Shown here: piece after piece, positions 1 through 8,791 of the stretch
Layout of the letters: each line of letters starts with the position of its first letter
How positions within the stretch are numbered: the stretch's first letter is position 1
Source of the DNA: Acidobacteriota bacterium
GTDB lineage: Bacteria > Acidobacteriota > Terriglobia > Bryobacterales > Bryobacteraceae
Length of the DNA: 50,650 nt
Assembly: GCA_016213725.1 (NCBI GenBank)
Contig: JACQZS010000197.1
Coordinates: 1-50,650 of the forward strand
Direction of reading: 5' to 3'
Notes under the pieces: model-generated
Database searches by the model: none
What the model saw: only the letters and a program-made list of their open reading frames with translations
Told to the model about the DNA's origin: nothing
Position numbers and translations under genes: made by a program

Positions 1-1
1 C

Positions 2-154
2 CGGGAGTTCGCGGCGAGTGTCGAAAAGGCGCTTGGAGGAGTCCGCCTGGATGCGTTCAGCAGGGTGGAGTTGCTCGTGGAAGTTCGCGCGGTGGACGGC
101 ACGGTTCAGGGACACAGGCTGGTCGCCTGGCGCGCGGAGAAGCAAGGCCGCTGA
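2..154 (+). CDS. C-terminal end of an unidentified protein (5' end outside window)
   Basis: An open frame enters from the left edge and ends at a TGA at 152-154, giving the last 50 residues of a protein. The text (REFAASVEKAL, then alternating hydrophobic and charged residues up to WRAEKQGR) reads like an alpha-helix followed by beta-strands. Third-position GC is typical for this genome. It converges on the heparinase-like gene that ends at 219, leaving 64 bp between them. I do not recognise the family. The other frames over this stretch look less protein-like, but a 50-codon tail is thin evidence. Confidence 0.45.
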   Translation, partial: REFAASVEKALGGVRLDAFSRVELLVEVRAVDGTVQGHRLVAWRAEKQGR

Positions 155-218
155 CTGCTTCGCCGTTGGAACTCGGGGAGAGCACCGTCAGCATCACGTC
201 TGTGCACCCGTGCTGCCC

Positions 219-2567
219 TCACCGCCCCGGCCGCGCGAACTCGTATTGAGCCGAACTGCTCTGCACGCTGGCAATCGTTCTGCCCTCCCGGAACAGTTCC
301 ACCGTCGCGGTGATGCCCGGAATGCGCAGCTTGGCGCCGGCGGCCGTTCGCTCCACCTGCACCCTGCCTTGCGCCGGCGACTCCTTGCGATACGGCCGTA
401 GCACCGTGATGGTCCACGTTCCGCCCGCCGGCTGCGCGCTGGACGCTTCCACGTGCCATTGCGGCGGGATGCTGCCTTGCCGCCCGATGGACGCCAGGTA
501 CCGGTCGTCCGTCGGCGGATCGTAGCCCGTCCACTGCCTGAACTTGAGCGGCTGCTCGGAAAGATAATCCACGAGTACGCCCGCCTTCGCAGATTCCAAC
601 CGCAATTGCTGCTTCTCGGCGTCCACCTGGAACGGCGACAGTCCGTGCAGCATCCACTGAAAACTGGCGGCGGCCGGCGCCTCGGCCTCGTCCAGCAAAA
701 CAACTACATCGGGCTTGATATGCAGAACATGCCGTGTGTACCGCGTGAGTTTGCCCTCATACGCCGCACCCGCCTCGCCCGCGACATAGTCCACCCCGCC
801 GCGCAGATCCGCGGCCACAATCCTGCCCCCCGGACTGGCCGAGTGCACCGCCTGCCCCGCCCCATTCACCAGCAGCGCATTCTGAGACTTCGTCTCCCAG
901 CACCACTTCGCGTGGAACGGACTGCCGTAGATATCGCGATACACATTATTCGTCAGCAGCGCGTCTCCATAGGCGTTTAGCGTGAACGAATTGTGCGGGT
1001 CGTGCCCGTGGCTCTGCCGGCCCATCGGGCTCGACTTGAATCGCAACTGCACGTTCCCGCCCGGATCTGTGAGCGTGGAGTTCAGAATTGCCACGCCAAT
1101 CCCCGCAAAGAGCTTTGATGCGGGCAGCGCCGTGGGCGCCTTGGCTTCCACCGGCGGCATCTCGCCCCACAGGAAGCCCAGCACCGGTTCTTCCGGCTCG
1201 TCGCGGATCTGCCATTGCTTCGCCCACCACGCCCAGTACGGGTTCCGCACGTCGCGGATGTAATAGTGGACGAAGGCCCACCCCGGCGACGGCGGCCGCG
1301 AAGAGAGATCGCCGAAGCCCATCTCCGGAGAACCCGGAGGCGCGGAGTACAGCGCGTAATCGGCAAAGTGCGCGAAGAACGGCTTCTTGAACGGATCCAA
1401 CCCCAACGAAGTGCGCGCCAGGTTCATCCACCACGTCGTCTTCACCATGTACCCGGCCCAGTAGGAGAGCCCCTCGTGCCAGCCGCCATCGTCGTCCGAC
1501 CACACGGGATACGCCGCCCAGTACTTCGCCAGCGCGTACTCCAGCCACGCGTCGGCCTCGGGCGCCTCGCCCATCAGCGCCGTGCCGGACTCGGCCAGCT
1601 TGTGCCACGTCCGGTTTGCGTGGCTGGTGTAAGGTTCGGCCAGGTGGCCTGCACCGCGCCGCACTTCTCCGCTGTTCCAGGCATCCTGCCCGCGGCGCAC
1701 AATCATCCGGCGCACCGTGGCGCGCTCATCTTCCGTCAGCGCTCCGTAGCCCCAGTCGTAGACCCGCGCCAGCCGGTGCACCAGCGGCTTGGCCGCCTCG
1801 CAATTCACCGTGAAGTTCGTGGGGCCGTCCGGATCCCAGGCCGCCAGAGCCAGAATGTACCGGCGGGCCGGAGCACGCCATTTCTCATCCCCAGACAGCA
1901 GCCACACGAACGCCAGAATCTCCGCCTCGTTCGCCGCCTTCAACGTCTGCACTCGGTTCGACCACCAATACTGGTTCGTCGCCGGATCCTTGGAGTTCGC
2001 TTTCACCGCCGGCTCAGGAGTCGGATCGCCGCCTGCCAGCGCCGCGGCCCGCGCCAGCAGCGCATCCCAGGACGGCTTGCCGGCGCCGGCCGCGAATGCC
2101 CGCAGCCGCGGCAGGTCTTCCGCCCTCAGAAACGCGCGCGGATGCGTCGGCGCGATGCGCGCCTTCACCTCCGCCAGCGTCGGCTGCGGAAAGGGCACCG
2201 CACTCGCCGGAATCGTAAAACTGCGGACCTTGCTCCACCCCGTCGGCTTGCCCTCGGCGATCGCGCGGAAACGCCAATACCACTGGCCGGGCGCCAGCGG
2301 CCGGTTGTGCGTGTAGACGGTCCACTTGAGGTTCCCAGCCGACTCGGGCCGCTTGAAATCCGCACCGGACGACCATTCCACTTCGTAGGCCGTGGCGCCC
2401 TGATACGGAACCCAGCTCAAGGCAGGCGGATTCACCGGCACCGTCTCGCCCGGAGCCGGCCGGTAGCCCCACTCCTGAGGCCGAGCCGCCCGATCGATGT
2501 CGGCCCCAGACATCGAAAGCGCCGCTGCGAGCGCCGCCGTCATGGCGAAAACGGAATTGCTTAGCAT
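219..2567 (-). CDS. Secreted heparinase II/III-like polysaccharide lyase (DUF4962-type N-terminus)
   Basis: The protein has 782 residues. An N-terminal hydrophobic stretch ending near SMSGADI looks like a signal peptide, so the product should be periplasmic or secreted. It is followed by a fibronectin-like segment (RPQEWGYRPAPGE, then NPPALSWVP) that I associate with DUF4962. A long alpha/alpha-toroid comes next (WHEGLSYWAGYM). The C-terminal beta-sandwich has the heparinase II/III pattern SHGHDPHNSFTLNAYGDALL, whose His/Asp residues are usually functional. The family cleaves acidic polysaccharides by beta-elimination; the substrate here is unknown. The frame stays open further upstream into the neighbouring gene. 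The ATG at 2565-2567 was chosen because it directly precedes the signal peptide and avoids overlap; no clear Shine-Dalgarno is visible. The gene lies 67 bp behind a GH30-like enzyme on the same strand, so the two are probably cotranscribed. Confidence 0.8.
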   Translation of the reverse strand: MLSNSVFAMTAALAAALSMSGADIDRAARPQEWGYRPAPGETVPVNPPALSWVPYQGATAYEVEWSSGADFKRPESAGNLKWTVYTHNRPLAPGQWYWRFRAIAEGKPTGWSKVRSFTIPASAVPFPQPTLAEVKARIAPTHPRAFLRAEDLPRLRAFAAGAGKPSWDALLARAAALAGGDPTPEPAVKANSKDPATNQYWWSNRVQTLKAANEAEILAFVWLLSGDEKWRAPARRYILALAAWDPDGPTNFTVNCEAAKPLVHRLARVYDWGYGALTEDERATVRRMIVRRGQDAWNSGEVRRGAGHLAEPYTSHANRTWHKLAESGTALMGEAPEADAWLEYALAKYWAAYPVWSDDDGGWHEGLSYWAGYMVKTTWWMNLARTSLGLDPFKKPFFAHFADYALYSAPPGSPEMGFGDLSSRPPSPGWAFVHYYIRDVRNPYWAWWAKQWQIRDEPEEPVLGFLWGEMPPVEAKAPTALPASKLFAGIGVAILNSTLTDPGGNVQLRFKSSPMGRQSHGHDPHNSFTLNAYGDALLTNNVYRDIYGSPFHAKWCWETKSQNALLVNGAGQAVHSASPGGRIVAADLRGGVDYVAGEAGAAYEGKLTRYTRHVLHIKPDVVVLLDEAEAPAAASFQWMLHGLSPFQVDAEKQQLRLESAKAGVLVDYLSEQPLKFRQWTGYDPPTDDRYLASIGRQGSIPPQWHVEASSAQPAGGTWTITVLRPYRKESPAQGRVQVERTAAGAKLRIPGITATVELFREGRTIASVQSSSAQYEFARPGR

Positions 2568-2634
2568 CACGGAGATAACATACACCCGTTGCGCCCACGC
2601 ATCCGGGCCCCGCTCCGCCGTCTCATCCCCTCGC

Positions 2635-4626
2635 CTACGCCTGGCCCGCTGCCGCCTTGCCCAGCGCCACATTGCTCAATGTCACGATCGAACCCGGCGC
2701 CACCGTCACCTCCGCCACAGGGCCTGCCGTCCTCGACACCGCGTTCTCCTGCCGTAAGCTCGCCGTCTCGCACCACAGGAACTCCGCGCCCTTCCACTCC
2801 AGCTCCACTTTCTGCTCGAAGCACGACCGGTTCAGCAGCACCACTGTCCGCTGCCGCCGCCCTTGCGCGCTTCCGGCGAAAGCCACCGCCAGCAGCCCGT
2901 CGCTCGACGACACCGCCTTCACTCGTTTCATCCCCGCCCGCACCCGGCGCGAGTACGCCCCAAACGTGCGCAACTGATGGCTGGTCGCCGCTGGCCGCAG
3001 ACCGCGCTCCGCATCCGGAGCGAAGAGCGTCCGCGTCCATCCGTAGGACGGCTGCTCCACGTTCAACAGCGTCCAGCAGTACATCAGCACCTCTGCGTTC
3101 AGCTGTGTCAGAGCCTTGTGGTAGAGCTGCGCCATGCTCAGCGCCAGGCGGTAGGAGCGCGCCTGATACTCGCGGTGATTCACGCACAGCTCCACCGCCA
3201 GAAACGGCTTCTCGCCCGAGGCGGCGCGCAACTCCGCCAGCCGCGCGTCAAAGGCGTCCGGATCGTGAAAGCACTGCTGAAAATCGTAGAGGTTGGACGT
3301 CGCGTAGTCCGTCGCGGCCCAGGCGGCCGCATCCATCCGCACACCCTTCAGCGCTTCAATGCCCGCTTTCGCGTTGGACGCGTTGTGCGAGTGGATACGG
3401 GTCGTGCGGAATCCCGCACTGTCCAGGCCGCGCCGCAGCGCCACCGTCATCGCCCGCCAGTCCTCCACGCTCTGCGCCACTTCGTTCTGGATGCCAACGA
3501 TCTCCGGCGCCGCGCCCGTGCGCTCCTTGCTCACTTCGCAGTACCGCACCATCGCCCGCACATACTGCCCCACCACCGGCGAGCTCAACGCCTTCCCCCC
3601 CGCATCCCGGCGCCGCGCCCACAACGGCAGCTCCCAGAACTCGAAGATCACCTTCCCGCCCAGCCGCCGGATCCCGCGCAGGTACTCGAAGTTCGTAACC
3701 TCGGAATTCGGGAAATTGTCTCCGTAGTAGTGCGGCGAAGCGTCCGCCAGCGTGTCCCAGTTGCTCATCGCCTCGTTCAGCATCGCCCCGTTCGGGTACT
3801 CCCGCTGCAACAGCAGGTTGTACTCGGCCAGCAGCCGCCACCACTCTGCCGCCCCCTCCGCGCCCAGCTCCGCGAATGCCGGCAGCGCCGCGATGCCTCC
3901 GAAGCCCAGCATCTCCTGATACTCCTCCCGCTCCTCCACTTCCACGCGCGCGCTCTCCCCGCTCGCCGGCAGCAGCCGTCCTTCCACCTTTGCCTCCGCC
4001 CCGGAATACGCCAACTGGTGCCGGTGCAGGTCCAGCGGCGACTTCGCCACCAGCGCTTCCTTTCCGTTCAGCCGCACGCGGAACGTCTGCCGGTGATCGG
4101 CCGCCACTGTGATCGAGCGCAGATCGCCCCGATACGCCACCTGGCCCTCTTCCCTGATCCGCTCCGGATGCCGCGCCGTCACTGTGGGCGGCCGTGGCTC
4201 TCCCGGCTTCGCCGCCGCACCCGCCGGCCTCGCCTGCTCCGCCTGCCGCCCGGGTCCGTCATCCAGCCCCGTCGAATCGTAGTAGCGGGACGTGAGCCTG
4301 ACCCTCCCGCCCCCCGCCTCCACCGTGAAGCCCCCACAAGGCCCCGTGAAGATCCACACGAGCGCACCTTCTCCGCCCGTCCACGAATCCACTTCAATAG
4401 TCCTCTCGAACAGAGCCGGCAGCCGCTCCGGAAAGTACTTTCGCCCCGGCGAGGCCACTCGCCAGTGAGTGCGCGGCGAGGGCGGCCCCGGAAACGAGAA
4501 CCGTTCGCCTTCTCCGCCGCCGCGCTGCCACACCGGCAGTTCCAGCACCGCCTGGCCTTGCGCGGCCGCACCCGCCGGAGCCAGACCCAGCGCCGCGCTA
4601 AAGCCCCGTCTCGAGATCTCGCTCAT
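2635..4626 (-). CDS. Tat-exported GH30-like O-glycosyl hydrolase
   Basis: The protein has 663 residues. It starts SRRGFSAALGLAPAGAAA, a twin-arginine-type signal, so it is probably exported folded. Residues about 40-230 look like an N-terminal beta domain. From about 238 (EMLGFGGIAALPAF) the text follows clan GH-A enzymes of the GH30/glucosylceramidase type. IQNE at 379-382 would supply the acid/base Glu, and E479 in FLAVELCVNH the nucleophile. A C-terminal beta domain follows. GH30 enzymes hydrolyse beta-linked glycans; the exact substrate cannot be read. The ATG is preceded by GAGGT at a suitable distance. The gene is divergent from the plus-strand gene at 4852, leaving 225 bp for both promoters. 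The catalytic assignments come from pattern and order, not from an alignment. Confidence 0.72.
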   Translation of the reverse strand: MSEISRRGFSAALGLAPAGAAAQGQAVLELPVWQRGGGEGERFSFPGPPSPRTHWRVASPGRKYFPERLPALFERTIEVDSWTGGEGALVWIFTGPCGGFTVEAGGGRVRLTSRYYDSTGLDDGPGRQAEQARPAGAAAKPGEPRPPTVTARHPERIREEGQVAYRGDLRSITVAADHRQTFRVRLNGKEALVAKSPLDLHRHQLAYSGAEAKVEGRLLPASGESARVEVEEREEYQEMLGFGGIAALPAFAELGAEGAAEWWRLLAEYNLLLQREYPNGAMLNEAMSNWDTLADASPHYYGDNFPNSEVTNFEYLRGIRRLGGKVIFEFWELPLWARRRDAGGKALSSPVVGQYVRAMVRYCEVSKERTGAAPEIVGIQNEVAQSVEDWRAMTVALRRGLDSAGFRTTRIHSHNASNAKAGIEALKGVRMDAAAWAATDYATSNLYDFQQCFHDPDAFDARLAELRAASGEKPFLAVELCVNHREYQARSYRLALSMAQLYHKALTQLNAEVLMYCWTLLNVEQPSYGWTRTLFAPDAERGLRPAATSHQLRTFGAYSRRVRAGMKRVKAVSSSDGLLAVAFAGSAQGRRQRTVVLLNRSCFEQKVELEWKGAEFLWCETASLRQENAVSRTAGPVAEVTVAPGSIVTLSNVALGKAAAGQA

Positions 4627-4851
4627 CCGGTTACCTCACAGGCCCATCAAGCCGCCAAGCCGGCGCCGCTCGATGCGGCAATTTTCTCTGACCCATCCTA
4701 TACCTCACCCGCCCACAGCCTCGCGGCCACGCCGCCCGGCCCGGCCGCTATTTTTCCCGCACAATGCCGGCCGCTTGACTTTCAGCCGTCAGCTTTTCCT
4801 GTTACAGTCCGACAGTAGAGTCACCCTTTGGAAACGATTCGGATCGAAGTT

Positions 4852-6699
4852 ATGCCTAACCACCAGTCGCCCCGCTCCCTGCTATCCACCTTCATCCTCG
4901 CCCTTGCCGTCCTCACTCCCTTTTCCGCCCAGGCCCAACGCTCTGACTTCGGAACTTCCTTCAACTCGCTCCGCCCGCCTCAGCGCAAACTCGTCGATGA
5001 CTTCGTCATCAGGCTCAACCGCACCCTCGGCACCAAGTACGAAACCGCCGCTGCCTACGACGCCGCCAGAGTCTCCATCCGCACCACCTTCGACGCCGTA
5101 ACCCACGCCTTGCTCAACACCAAACTCACTGACTCCTCCGGAAAATCCCTCGGCACCGCCCTCGATCTGGTCGAGGCCGTCGAAGAGGTCGCCGGCGAAC
5201 GGCCCGGTGAACGTGGCGACCGCCAGTTCCGCGTCTATTTCGCCATGAAACCCGGCGCCCAGCAGACCCTCGAAGCCGCCCGTGAATTCAACCACGAACC
5301 CGACAACACCGTATTTCACGCCGGCTACCCCACCTGCTTCCGCCTCATCGGTTCCGTCCCCTCCATCCAGATCTCTCTCTCCCGCGACGCCCGCCGCGCC
5401 GACATCGACGTCGATTACCGCAGCTCCAAAATCCCCGCCGCCATGCTCAATGGCCATCTGCGCTCCGCCAACTCCGACGTGCGCGCCGGCGACAACGCAG
5501 ATCGCCACGCTGGGAAATGGGCCGGCTTCTCCGCCTGGTGGAAGAACCTGTTCGCTTCCTCCCCCTCGCCCGGATCCACCGCGCCTCCCGCCCAGACTTC
5601 CTTGATTCCCGCTCGCCCGCGCGTCTCCTCCAAACAGGGCGTCGATGCCGCCATGCACGATTTCCTCCAGTCCTGGCTCGTCGAACAGGATGCCCCCTCT
5701 GCCGCGGCCTACTTCGGCCCGCGCTCCTTTGCTTGCGTCGAACTCGACGCCCGGCGCAAGAACCAGCCTCTCGCACCCGGTATGGCCCGCTTCAGCATCC
5801 TCGCCACCCTCCGCGATCTCTCCACCCGCCTCGGCAAGGCGCCTACCCCTTCTGCCTTCGTCTCCGCCCTCCAGCCCTGGGATTCCGCCATGCGCCTCCA
5901 CCAGAACAACTACCCCGGCGAGTTCCTGCTCATGGATATCTCCGATGAGGCCGCCGGCGCGCTCGAATGCACTTCCTCCTCCCGGCCCGATCCCAAAGCG
6001 CTCGACCTCCCGGAAAAACGCAGGTTCGGCAACTACTTCGGCTCTGTGCTCCGCCTCGCCCAGCCCGGCGCCCCCCAGCGGATCCTCTACTTCCTCTGGA
6101 CCAAGGAGGGCCCCTCCTGGAGGATCGTCAACGTCGGCACTCTCGACGCCGCAGAAAAAGAACTCCCCTCCCTGCGCATCGTTGAAAAATCCGCCGAGAA
6201 ACAGCTCCCTCGCATCGCGGGGGACCCTGCCGCCGCTACCGCCGTTCACACCTTCCTCTCAGATTGGCTTGTCCAGGGCGACATCAAGAAAGCCACCGCC
6301 TTCTTCTCCCCGCAAAGCAAGTCCTGCATTGAGCCCGGCCAATCGCCGGCCAACGCCATGCGCCAGTTCCATCGCTCTCTGGGCGGCCTGAAACAGCTCT
6401 CCGACGCCGTGGAGCCCGTCCCCCCCATCAACGATCGCCTCAGCCTCATCACTCAGCCCCACGAACAGCTCTTCGCGCTCTTCACCGGTCCGGACGCCCT
6501 CGGCGATGCCTTCCTCTGTCAAAACCGCGACACCAAACGGGCCGCACCGTCCGCCGGCGGCCCGTCCGGCAAGTACTACGCCGCCTCCTTCCGCGTGAAA
6601 CTCCCCGCCAGTACCGACACCACCGCCGTCCTCATCACTCTCTGGTCGAAAGACGCCGGCCAATGGAAGATCGTCGCCTGGCGCGTTGAGGCGCCCTGA
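4852..6699 (+). CDS. Secreted protein with an internally duplicated domain, function unknown
   Basis: The protein has 615 residues from the ATG at 4852, which begins a good Sec signal (RSLLSTFILALAVLTPFSAQAQ). An ATG-free extension upstream was rejected. After an N-terminal region of about 240 residues come two related segments. One begins AMHDFLQSWLVEQDAPSAAAYF (DNA about 5650-6230). The other begins VHTFLSDWLVQGDIKKATAFF (about 6240-6690). Each has a helix with SWL or DWL, then a phenylalanine/proline turn and a conserved Cys (FACVEL, KSCIEP), and each ends in beta-strands with W-x-I-V. The pattern suggests a tandem NTF2-like or similar alpha+beta fold, but this is inference. I know no function for it. 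It is probably periplasmic or secreted, and it stands first in a plus-strand run with the genes at 6784 and 7405. Confidence 0.75.
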   Translation: MPNHQSPRSLLSTFILALAVLTPFSAQAQRSDFGTSFNSLRPPQRKLVDDFVIRLNRTLGTKYETAAAYDAARVSIRTTFDAVTHALLNTKLTDSSGKSLGTALDLVEAVEEVAGERPGERGDRQFRVYFAMKPGAQQTLEAAREFNHEPDNTVFHAGYPTCFRLIGSVPSIQISLSRDARRADIDVDYRSSKIPAAMLNGHLRSANSDVRAGDNADRHAGKWAGFSAWWKNLFASSPSPGSTAPPAQTSLIPARPRVSSKQGVDAAMHDFLQSWLVEQDAPSAAAYFGPRSFACVELDARRKNQPLAPGMARFSILATLRDLSTRLGKAPTPSAFVSALQPWDSAMRLHQNNYPGEFLLMDISDEAAGALECTSSSRPDPKALDLPEKRRFGNYFGSVLRLAQPGAPQRILYFLWTKEGPSWRIVNVGTLDAAEKELPSLRIVEKSAEKQLPRIAGDPAAATAVHTFLSDWLVQGDIKKATAFFSPQSKSCIEPGQSPANAMRQFHRSLGGLKQLSDAVEPVPPINDRLSLITQPHEQLFALFTGPDALGDAFLCQNRDTKRAAPSAGGPSGKYYAASFRVKLPASTDTTAVLITLWSKDAGQWKIVAWRVEAP

Positions 6700-6783
6700 T
6701 CGTCTTGGGGCTCCGCAGCCCGCCTCGCAGGCCACCGCCGCCCCCTCTACTTCTACATCGGATAATCGGCAACAGGCATCGGC

Positions 6784-7371
6784 ATGAAGCTCCCCCTCCC
6801 CGCCGTCACGCTTCCTCCGCTTCTGCTCATCCCCTGCAATTTCGCCGCCGGGACCCTGGCCGCCCTCCTCCTGGATGTTGCCCTCGTCAGGCCCCCTGAT
6901 TCCGGCTCCATCACCACGCTCCTGCCCGGCCTCACCTATGCCTGCGCCACCGTCATGAAGGTCTGTCTCGTCGCCGGCTTTCTCTGGTTGCACTTCCTGA
7001 CTCTGCTCCGCCTCCTCCGCCTCCGCCTTTCCTCCCCGCCCGGAGGCTCCCTCCCGCGCCTGGCCACCCTCTCTCTCGCCCTCCCCCCGGCCGCTATCCT
7101 GCTTGGCGCCCTCGCCGCCGTCGCGCAGCAACGTTTCCTTCTCCTTGCGTCGCCCCTCTCCCTCATCTCTTTTGACCTCATCTCCCGTCAATCCGTCTTC
7201 CTGATGCTCGCCGCCATTCTCGCCGGCGCTCTCTGTGCCGCCGCCTCCCTCGTCCGCCGCCGCGGCGCCCCCGCCTTCCTCGGCCTCCTCGTCAATGCCG
7301 TGCTCCTTGCCCTGTTCTTGCACCTCAGCTTCTTCGCAGCCGGCTTCCACCAGGACCGCTGGGCGCCCTGA
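6784..7371 (+). CDS. Small multi-pass membrane protein, function unknown
   Basis: The protein has 195 residues and about five hydrophobic segments: residues about 7-35, 45-75, 95-120, 135-160 and 165-190. Short basic or polar loops (RLLRLRLSS, RRRGAPA) separate them. It would sit in the inner membrane. I do not recognise the family and see no catalytic motif. It lies 84 bp after the duplicated-domain secreted protein and 33 bp before the beta-lactamase-type hydrolase, all on the plus strand, which is consistent with one transcript. No convincing Shine-Dalgarno precedes the ATG at 6784. The hydrophobic pattern and the snug fit between neighbours argue that the frame is real. Confidence 0.6.
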   Translation: MKLPLPAVTLPPLLLIPCNFAAGTLAALLLDVALVRPPDSGSITTLLPGLTYACATVMKVCLVAGFLWLHFLTLLRLLRLRLSSPPGGSLPRLATLSLALPPAAILLGALAAVAQQRFLLLASPLSLISFDLISRQSVFLMLAAILAGALCAAASLVRRRGAPAFLGLLVNAVLLALFLHLSFFAAGFHQDRWAP

Positions 7372-7404
7372 CCCCGCATCGCCCCCAAGCGCTATACTGC
7401 CCCC

Positions 7405-8592
7405 ATGCGCCTCGCCCTCCTACTCTCCTTCATCGCCCTCACTCTCCAAGCCCAGGAAGGCTTCTCCCCCGTTCGTCTGGCCCGCCTCCACCAGAGCCTC
7501 GAACTCAAAACGAAAGCCAATCTGCCCCCCGGCGCTATCTCCCTCATCATCCGCAACGGCAAGGTCGTCGACTTCCGCGCCTTCGGCCTCCGCGACGTCG
7601 AAGCCAACCTCCCCATGGAGAAGGACACCATCTGCCGCGTCTACTCCATGACCAAAACCGTCACCTCCGTCGCCATCATGATGCTCGTCGAGGAAGGCAA
7701 GATCACCCTCGCTGACCGCGTCGACAAATTCATCCCCGAATTTAAAGACCTCAAGGTCTACACCGGCGGCACCGTCGAAAAACCCGAACTCGCCGCTCCC
7801 TCCCGCCCCATGACCATCAAGCACCTCCTCACCCATACGTCCGGTCTCACCTACGGCGGAAGCAACGATAACGTCTCCACCCTCTACACGCGCGCCAAAA
7901 TCTTCGAAGTCGATTCCCTCAAAGCCTTCATTGACCGCATCGCCAAACTCCCCCTCCACTCCAACCCCGGCGACAAGTACGAATACTCCGTCTCCATCGA
8001 TGTCCTCGGCTACATCGTCGAAGTCGCCTCCGGCCAGCCCTTCGACCAGTTCGTCCAGCAGCGCATCCTCGATCCCCTGAAGATGACCGACTCCCACTTC
8101 ACCCTCCCCGAATCCAAGCGCTCCCGCCTCGCCAAGATCTACTCCATCAAAGACGGCAAGGCCACCCCCCAAGCCGGCCTCGAAGCCAAAGGCGTCCCCT
8201 TCGGCGGCATGGGCCTCTTCTCCACCATCTCCGACTACGCCCGCTTCGCGCAGATGCTCGCCAACAGCGGCCAGCTCGACGGCGTCCGCCTTCTCTCCCG
8301 CAAAACCGTCGACCTCATGATGCTCAACCACCTCACCGGCCTCGCCCGCCCCACCACCGGCGGCGACGACTCCGACGGCTTCGGCCTCGGCGGCTCCGTC
8401 CGCATCGACTCTGAAAAGTCCGGCCGCCCCGGCTCCCCCGGCCTCTTCGGCTGGGACGGCGCCGCCACCACCCGCTTCCGCGTTGACCGCAAGGAGAACC
8501 TCGTCTATCTCCTCTTCACCCAGTCGATGCCCTTCGACACCCCGCTCCTCAACCTCTACGAAACCCTCGTCTACCAGGCCATCGTCGACTAG
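7405..8592 (+). CDS. Secreted serine hydrolase of the class C beta-lactamase / penicillin-binding protein family
   Basis: The protein has 395 residues, with a Sec signal at 1-17 (MRLALLLSFIALTLQAQ). The nucleophile motif SxxK is SMTK at 81-84. The second motif is Y194-S-V-S in DKYEYSVSIDVLGYIVE, in place of the commoner YxN. The GLFSTISDYARFAQML segment and a C-terminal WDGAATTRFRVD strand complete the beta-lactamase fold. Members include beta-lactamases, esterases and D-aminopeptidases. This subgroup (HLLTHTSGLTYG) is usually an esterase or peptidase-like enzyme, so antibiotic hydrolysis should not be assumed. The gene is 33 bp downstream of a membrane protein and converges on the glycosyltransferase gene that ends at 8792. 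Confidence 0.85.
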   Translation: MRLALLLSFIALTLQAQEGFSPVRLARLHQSLELKTKANLPPGAISLIIRNGKVVDFRAFGLRDVEANLPMEKDTICRVYSMTKTVTSVAIMMLVEEGKITLADRVDKFIPEFKDLKVYTGGTVEKPELAAPSRPMTIKHLLTHTSGLTYGGSNDNVSTLYTRAKIFEVDSLKAFIDRIAKLPLHSNPGDKYEYSVSIDVLGYIVEVASGQPFDQFVQQRILDPLKMTDSHFTLPESKRSRLAKIYSIKDGKATPQAGLEAKGVPFGGMGLFSTISDYARFAQMLANSGQLDGVRLLSRKTVDLMMLNHLTGLARPTTGGDDSDGFGLGGSVRIDSEKSGRPGSPGLFGWDGAATTRFRVDRKENLVYLLFTQSMPFDTPLLNLYETLVYQAIVD

Positions 8593-8638
8593 CAGGCCGC
8601 GTTGCGCTCCCCAGCTCCGTCGGTCGTCGCTCGCGATG

Positions 8639-8704
8639 GATGGTCGATGGATACGTAATGGATGCGTAATGGATGCGTAATGGACGCGCGATGCATGAGC
8701 GATG
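8639..8704. repeat. 11-bp tandem repeat, six units
   Basis: Six consecutive 11-bp units lie between two convergent genes. The clearest are GATACGTAATG (8650-8660), GATGCGTAATG (8661-8671), GATGCGTAATG (8672-8682) and GACGCGCGATG (8683-8693). More diverged units flank them at 8639-8649 and 8694-8704. The two central copies are identical, so duplication is fairly recent. The period is close to one turn of B-DNA. No function is evident. Confidence 0.8.
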
Positions 8705-8791
8705 AACAAATGACATCGCCACTCTCCACCCCTCTCGCTGATGGAGGCAAAACCACTGTGGCGCGGCCTACGCGAGTATGTCAGCAGCCTG

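Noticed and set aside
2863-4818. 651-codon plus-strand ORF opposite the GH30-like gene
   Set aside because: Arg/Pro/His-rich text without domains; an antisense shadow created by high third-position GC.
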